This document shows, piece by piece, positions 59,875 to 63,268 of a stretch of 63,268 bases of DNA. Numbering within the stretch: the stretch's first letter is position 1; every line of letters begins with the position of its first letter. Source of the stretch: Bacillota bacterium (GTDB lineage: Bacteria > Bacillota > Clostridia > Tissierellales > Sedimentibacteraceae); the NCBI GenBank assembly GCA_023453025.1, contig JAEXUD010000038.1, positions 1 to 63,268 on the forward strand, in the 5' to 3' direction. The notes beneath the pieces are model-generated. The model searched no databases, was not told the origin of the DNA, and saw only the letters and a list, made by a program, of their open reading frames with translations. The position numbers were made by a program, and so were the translations under genes.

Positions 59875-61866
59875 TTACCTCTGACAGGTAATCACGCCCC
59901 ACTCTTTATCGTTGTGGTCTCGCATTGAGGCGCTGAACGATGTTCCGTCAGCGGAGAATACAAATTTTGCTCCCGCAATATTTGCCTCGCCTGTCGACCA
60001 TCGCACAAAATAGCTGCCGTTGATGTAGGTGCTCTGGGTTTCATTATTTGAGCAGACGATTTTATAGTAAGAGCCGTCGCCAAAATCCTTTTCAAATGTG
60101 ACTACAGTTGTCACATCAATATCCTTACCTGTTTCCGTAACATTCATGACCCCTGTATATGTTCCGGAATAGTCCACCTTATTGGTTTTTGTATTTAAAA
60201 TGACCTCCATTTCGGTTTTTACAAAGGGTTTGAGCTTGGCACTCAAGGCAACCTTACCCTCTTCCAAGTCCTTTTCTGTTTTATAGAATTCCACCTTCAT
60301 AGGGAATCTCGCCGTTTCATGGGCACCCAGAGTGAACTTCATCTGTCCGTTTGCTTCGTCGTCAAGGCGGATGGTCCACTCTTTTGCTGTGGTTTTATCG
60401 GAAAGCGGGGCCAGTTTGACATATGCGTTGGCCCATTTTGCCTTCTCAGTGTCATAATCCTCCCTGAAGTTCAAGGTGTATACCCTATTTAGCAGTGCGG
60501 CAAGCTCTTTATACTCCTTTTCCCGCTGAGTTAGGGCATCAAAATACATATCCCGGCTCAGAGACTGGAACATAACCTGAAGGTAATCATAGATCTCAGC
60601 TTTGTAATTGCTTGATATTTTTTTGCGGTCGCTCTCCGACGGCCACGGATACTTGGACAGCTTGCCGTTCTTTTCATATGCGTCTATCCATGAATCCCAG
60701 TCGCTTGCTGCGACCTCCCAGTATTTGTTTACATAGTTGTCAATCTCGCTCTGCATTTTGTCGAGAGCTGTCTGCGGGGCGGATTTGTTTTCTTCGTATA
60801 TCTTCTTGAATAAATCGTACCAATCCTTGACACGGCGCTTGTTTTCGGGTCTTGCGTAATAGGCGTCGTACATATTCTTTGTGCTTTCATACTTGGTGTC
60901 GATGGCAAAATTCATCACATCGGTAAGCGCGATATCGATTACTCCAACGCCCACATAGGCCACCTGAAATGAATCCAACAGATATTTTTGTGACGATGCC
61001 AAATTCAGCCCCAGATTCAACACGGTTTTCATTCCGCTGATCGACGTTTCTTTGCTTGTCAGCCCGTTGCTGTATGCGTCATACGCGAACTGGGTGCAGG
61101 AGGTCGCGATGCCCAAAACCGTCAACGCGTTGCCGAACTGTTCGGTGATCATATCGTCGTATGCGCCTCCAAGCGATACGAGAGTGGGGATATTTGTTTC
61201 AGCGAACATCGGCAGTGAGCTGTTTGCATTTAAAAACGCTGATATAACCTCCTCTTGCCACGACACGCCCTGCTCGGCGTAGGTTTTGAGCAGCAGCTCC
61301 GCTTGCTTTGTCGTCATGTAAGCGGCGTAGACGTTGACATCGGAAATGTATTCGCTGCGCTTTCCTGCGTTCGTGACCTTAAACACGCTATAGGTGGAGA
61401 GGTGGTCAGTGAGAATATGCACCTTGTTGGCTTCAGCGTCCACCGTATAAAGGACATCCTCCCACTGACCGCTCTGTTCGTTGAGATACTTACCGCAGAC
61501 CGACAACAGCTCCTCATCGGCACCAAGCCCCGCATCGTCATAGGGTATGGTCAGCTCGACAGCGCCCTCCGGTTGTCCGGAGGACAGCTTGAAATCGTAG
61601 GCGTAGATTTCAACATCGCTGTCTATTGACGCGGGCGATACCTTTTGTATGGTGAGTTCATCGCCAGCCTCCAGCAGACAGCCAAAGTCTATCGCCGCAC
61701 CGTCCTCTGAGGCCAATGCCGTCTGTCCGTCCTCCACCGTAAAGGTTTCAGATTTCTGTGTGCCGGGAGTCATAGCCTGATTACCAGAGCCGCAGCCGGA
61801 AAGCCCCGCCATTAAGGACAACAGCATAGCGACTGCAAGCAAAAGGGATAGTATTTTTCGTTTCAT
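59875..61866 (-). CDS. Large lipoprotein, unknown function
   Basis: The 663-residue protein starts with a lipoprotein signal (LSLMAGLSGC, Cys25) and has a beta-rich region (DGAAIDFGCLLEAGDELTI), a mostly helical middle of about 250 residues (AYMTTKQAELLLKTYAEQGVS) and a beta C-terminal domain. It is anchored to the outer face of the membrane. No family was recognised; the first part reminds me of ZU5-like domains. It is transcribed with the other Region E genes. A role as a surface receptor or envelope component is a guess. Confidence 0.7.
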   Translation of the reverse strand: MKRKILSLLLAVAMLLSLMAGLSGCGSGNQAMTPGTQKSETFTVEDGQTALASEDGAAIDFGCLLEAGDELTIQKVSPASIDSDVEIYAYDFKLSSGQPEGAVELTIPYDDAGLGADEELLSVCGKYLNEQSGQWEDVLYTVDAEANKVHILTDHLSTYSVFKVTNAGKRSEYISDVNVYAAYMTTKQAELLLKTYAEQGVSWQEEVISAFLNANSSLPMFAETNIPTLVSLGGAYDDMITEQFGNALTVLGIATSCTQFAYDAYSNGLTSKETSISGMKTVLNLGLNLASSQKYLLDSFQVAYVGVGVIDIALTDVMNFAIDTKYESTKNMYDAYYARPENKRRVKDWYDLFKKIYEENKSAPQTALDKMQSEIDNYVNKYWEVAASDWDSWIDAYEKNGKLSKYPWPSESDRKKISSNYKAEIYDYLQVMFQSLSRDMYFDALTQREKEYKELAALLNRVYTLNFREDYDTEKAKWANAYVKLAPLSDKTTAKEWTIRLDDEANGQMKFTLGAHETARFPMKVEFYKTEKDLEEGKVALSAKLKPFVKTEMEVILNTKTNKVDYSGTYTGVMNVTETGKDIDVTTVVTFEKDFGDGSYYKIVCSNNETQSTYINGSYFVRWSTGEANIAGAKFVFSADGTSFSASMRDHNDKEWGVITCQR

Positions 61867-61888
61867 AACGATATCTCCTTTCGCACGC

Positions 61889-62449
61889 TTAGGCTATTGG
61901 GAGCTTAAATTTAACGGTATCATACATGACGTTATATTTCATGATGAATTCTATTTCGTCCGGTTTTAATTGGAACACCGTCCAGCCGCTATTCGTTTCG
62001 CCGGGGTCGATCGTCTCCTCAAAATACATTCCTTCGGTTTCAAAATTCCATACATCACTGTTGCGCGACTTGTCCGATAGCTCGGCGTCGTACTCTCCGT
62101 CTCGAACGATGCAGAGCAGAGGATCCTGTGCAAACTGTATTTCATCAGAGATATTTTTTACAGTGGCATAAACTTTGACATAGACGGACCCCTCCACATA
62201 TTTCTGGAGAATGCTCATATCGTCAATGATTTCGATCTTGTCGATTGTAATCTCAATGCCATCGACCTTGGCCGCCTCGCCGATGCCGTAATACTTGTTT
62301 TCATCCGCTCCCGCTTTACTGGAGGGAGGATTTACCGATTCGGCGGGCGCGGAGCTTTCTGACGGTGATTTACCGCCGTTCTTTTCACCGCAAGCGGCGA
62401 AGGTGAGCATAAGTACCAATGATAAAAATATAATTAATGTTTTTTTCAT
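61889..62449 (-). CDS. Lipoprotein with telokin-like DUF4352 domain
   Basis: A 186-residue lipoprotein (signal VLMLTFAACG, Cys20), a Ser/Pro-rich linker, and a DUF4352-like immunoglobulin-type domain (GIGEAAKVDGIEITIDKIE, then VKVYATVKNIS and GWTVFQL). DUF4352 domains occur on secreted Firmicutes proteins, often beside ABC transporters or zinc-ribbon membrane proteins. It shares the same signal type with the next lipoprotein gene. The function is unknown; the domain is probably a ligand- or protein-binding module outside the cell. Confidence 0.8.
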   Translation of the reverse strand: MKKTLIIFLSLVLMLTFAACGEKNGGKSPSESSAPAESVNPPSSKAGADENKYYGIGEAAKVDGIEITIDKIEIIDDMSILQKYVEGSVYVKVYATVKNISDEIQFAQDPLLCIVRDGEYDAELSDKSRNSDVWNFETEGMYFEETIDPGETNSGWTVFQLKPDEIEFIMKYNVMYDTVKFKLPIA

Positions 62450-62493
62450 AAGATTACCTCCTAAAATTCTTGTTATAGCAAGCCAACTTCCAG

Positions 62494-62985
62494 TCAGTCG
62501 ATCTTGTATCCTTCGTACCGGGGTCCATCTTTTGTTTCGTCTTTAAATAACATAGTCGTTTCACCGTTTACCTTTGTACTCCCATCCTCAAGGATAAAAG
62601 TATATTTTGAATCTATTGTGATTTCACTGTCTTCATGGGGAATCTTTTGAACATATGAAGCTGTTCCCGAAGCCGGATCATAGGATAATTCAAAAGGTTC
62701 TTCACCTTTAGCATCGCTGGATGCCACCAATTTATTTTCGTTCTTTGTGAACACGACAGTGTGCTGCTGTTCTTTGCCGTCATAATAGGTGTTCATAGAA
62801 TAAGTCCCGGCGACATCGTCAAGGGAAAGCCCGGCCTTTCCCTTTTCCCCTTCGCCGGAAGGGGCATTGCTTGCTTCAGTCGGAGCAGAACCTTGTGCTT
62901 GCGATCCTCCTTCTCTTTTCTCACCGCAGGCGGCGAGAGTGAAAATCATTATAAACATCAGAAATAAAACCATAAGCTTTTTCAT
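62494..62985 (-). CDS. Lipoprotein, 163 residues
   Basis: A secreted lipoprotein (FIMIFTLAACG, Cys20) with a Ser/Ala/Gly-rich linker and a beta-rich outer domain (LSLDDVAGTYSMNTYYDG, TVVFTKNENKLVASS). The signal peptide is closely related to that of the gene at 61889, as though the two share an ancestor, although the mature parts differ. It precedes the DUF4352 gene by 44 bases. No family was recognised. The substrate or partner is unknown. Confidence 0.75.
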   Translation of the reverse strand: MKKLMVLFLMFIMIFTLAACGEKREGGSQAQGSAPTEASNAPSGEGEKGKAGLSLDDVAGTYSMNTYYDGKEQQHTVVFTKNENKLVASSDAKGEEPFELSYDPASGTASYVQKIPHEDSEITIDSKYTFILEDGSTKVNGETTMLFKDETKDGPRYEGYKID

Positions 62986-62998
62986 GATACTACCTCCA

Positions 62999-63268
62999 TC
63001 ATTTGTTCTCTCCGTTCAGGTTATCCCCAATGGTTCCTGTGACGTTTTTTTCAAAGCCGACTTCGCCAAGCTTCCCGGCGGTTTCTGCCACCTTCTTTAT
63101 CGTGCTGTCTTTGCCAAGCATCTCGCCGTAGGTACCGCCGACGGCATCGCCGTAGGCATCACCGACTGCGCCACTGGCTGCGTTAAAGGTCCCCTTCACT
63201 GTGCCCTTTACCAATGCGTCGGTCAAATCCCCGCCGTCATTGACAGCCTCCGCAACCTCGCCCGCAAC
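62999..63268 (-). CDS. Gly/Ala-rich protein, C-terminal part (5' end beyond the window)
   Basis: A frame open at the right edge runs to a stop at 62999. The visible 89 residues are rich in Gly, Ala and Val with short repeats (TVKGTFNAASGAVGDAYGDA, VGGTYGEMLGKD), as in flexible or glycine-zipper-like proteins. The start is outside the window; the TTG at 63226 is internal. It lies 13 bases upstream of the lipoprotein gene and belongs to the same operon. I cannot name it. Confidence 0.6.
   Translation of the reverse strand, partial: VAGEVAEAVNDGGDLTDALVKGTVKGTFNAASGAVGDAYGDAVGGTYGEMLGKDSTIKKVAETAGKLGEVGFEKNVTGTIGDNLNGENK

Noticed and set aside
59792..59902. Longer N-terminus of the anchored protein at 59087
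   Set aside because: It overlaps the lipoprotein gene and has no ribosome site; GGAGG fixes the start at 59791.
1..63268. CRISPR arrays, tRNA or rRNA genes
   Set aside because: No repeat-spacer array and no tRNA or rRNA-like sequence was seen by eye; the structured RNA at the left edge fits a group II intron instead.

Overview
The window looks like a chromosomal segment of an anaerobic, spore-forming, low-GC Firmicute (class Clostridia). The signs are AT-rich core genes with strong AGGAGG ribosome sites, a small acid-soluble spore protein, Hsp33, molybdenum hydroxylases, an acyl-CoA/ETF-type flavin metabolism, and Clostridia-type mobile-element genes (DUF4314, paired large serine recombinases). 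No species can be named from the sequence alone. A group II intron 5' portion (1-503, minus) runs off the left edge.

Region A (711-25 kb, almost all minus strand) is a molybdenum-hydroxylase and acyl-CoA gene cluster. One long gene string runs from 15668 down to 711: two acyl-CoA dehydrogenases, a three-subunit xanthine-dehydrogenase-type enzyme (FAD, 2Fe-2S, Mo subunits), three small unknown or YopX-like genes, an OFA-family transporter, an acyl-CoA synthetase, a CoA-transferase, an EtfB without EtfA, an FMN reductase and a MobA-like nucleotidyltransferase fused to an HD domain. A second string runs from 23705 down to 17443: a fused aldehyde-oxidoreductase-type Mo enzyme, a flavin/Fe-S/CCG-domain electron-transfer protein, a methyltransferase and a C-GCAxxG-C-C protein. 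Between them sits a PAS-AAA+-Fis sigma54 activator (15935-17359). Well-formed -24/-12 promoters precede both strings (15751-15767 and 23745-23762), so one activator probably turns on the whole cluster in response to a small molecule. A second nucleotidyltransferase-HD paralogue (23881) lies at the other end.

Region B (25-28 kb, plus strand) has a MerR-type regulator and a secreted lipoprotein flavoenzyme (FMN-binding plus fumarate-reductase-like domains). The flavoenzyme promoter has the 19-bp spacer and internal dyad typical of MerR targets.

Region C (28-46 kb) is mixed chromosome: Hsp33, a methyltransferase, a lysine-rich SASP, an MFS pump with a 46-residue membrane protein, a GAF/PAS histidine kinase, a TetR / rifampicin-phosphotransferase-like / MFS resistance operon, a TetR / ABC-exporter operon, a flavodoxin, an ECF sigma/anti-sigma/membrane protein operon and a Phd/ParE toxin-antitoxin pair. 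Both TetR promoters are built into striking operator repeats.

Region D (46.4-54.3 kb) is visibly GC-richer and is part of an integrative element: a DUF1016-type gene, DUF4314, three serine-recombinase genes (the middle one lacking the catalytic domain), a MazF-like toxin, a frameshifted sigma-region-4 protein, and a cyclic-di-GMP-I riboswitch followed by a strong terminator. Several genes here carry apparent single-base deletions.

Region E (54.4 kb to the right edge, minus strand) is a GC-rich operon of unknown function: zinc-ribbon proteins, a membrane-anchored gluzincin-type metalloprotease, three lipoproteins and a truncated gene. It is the least explained part of the window.
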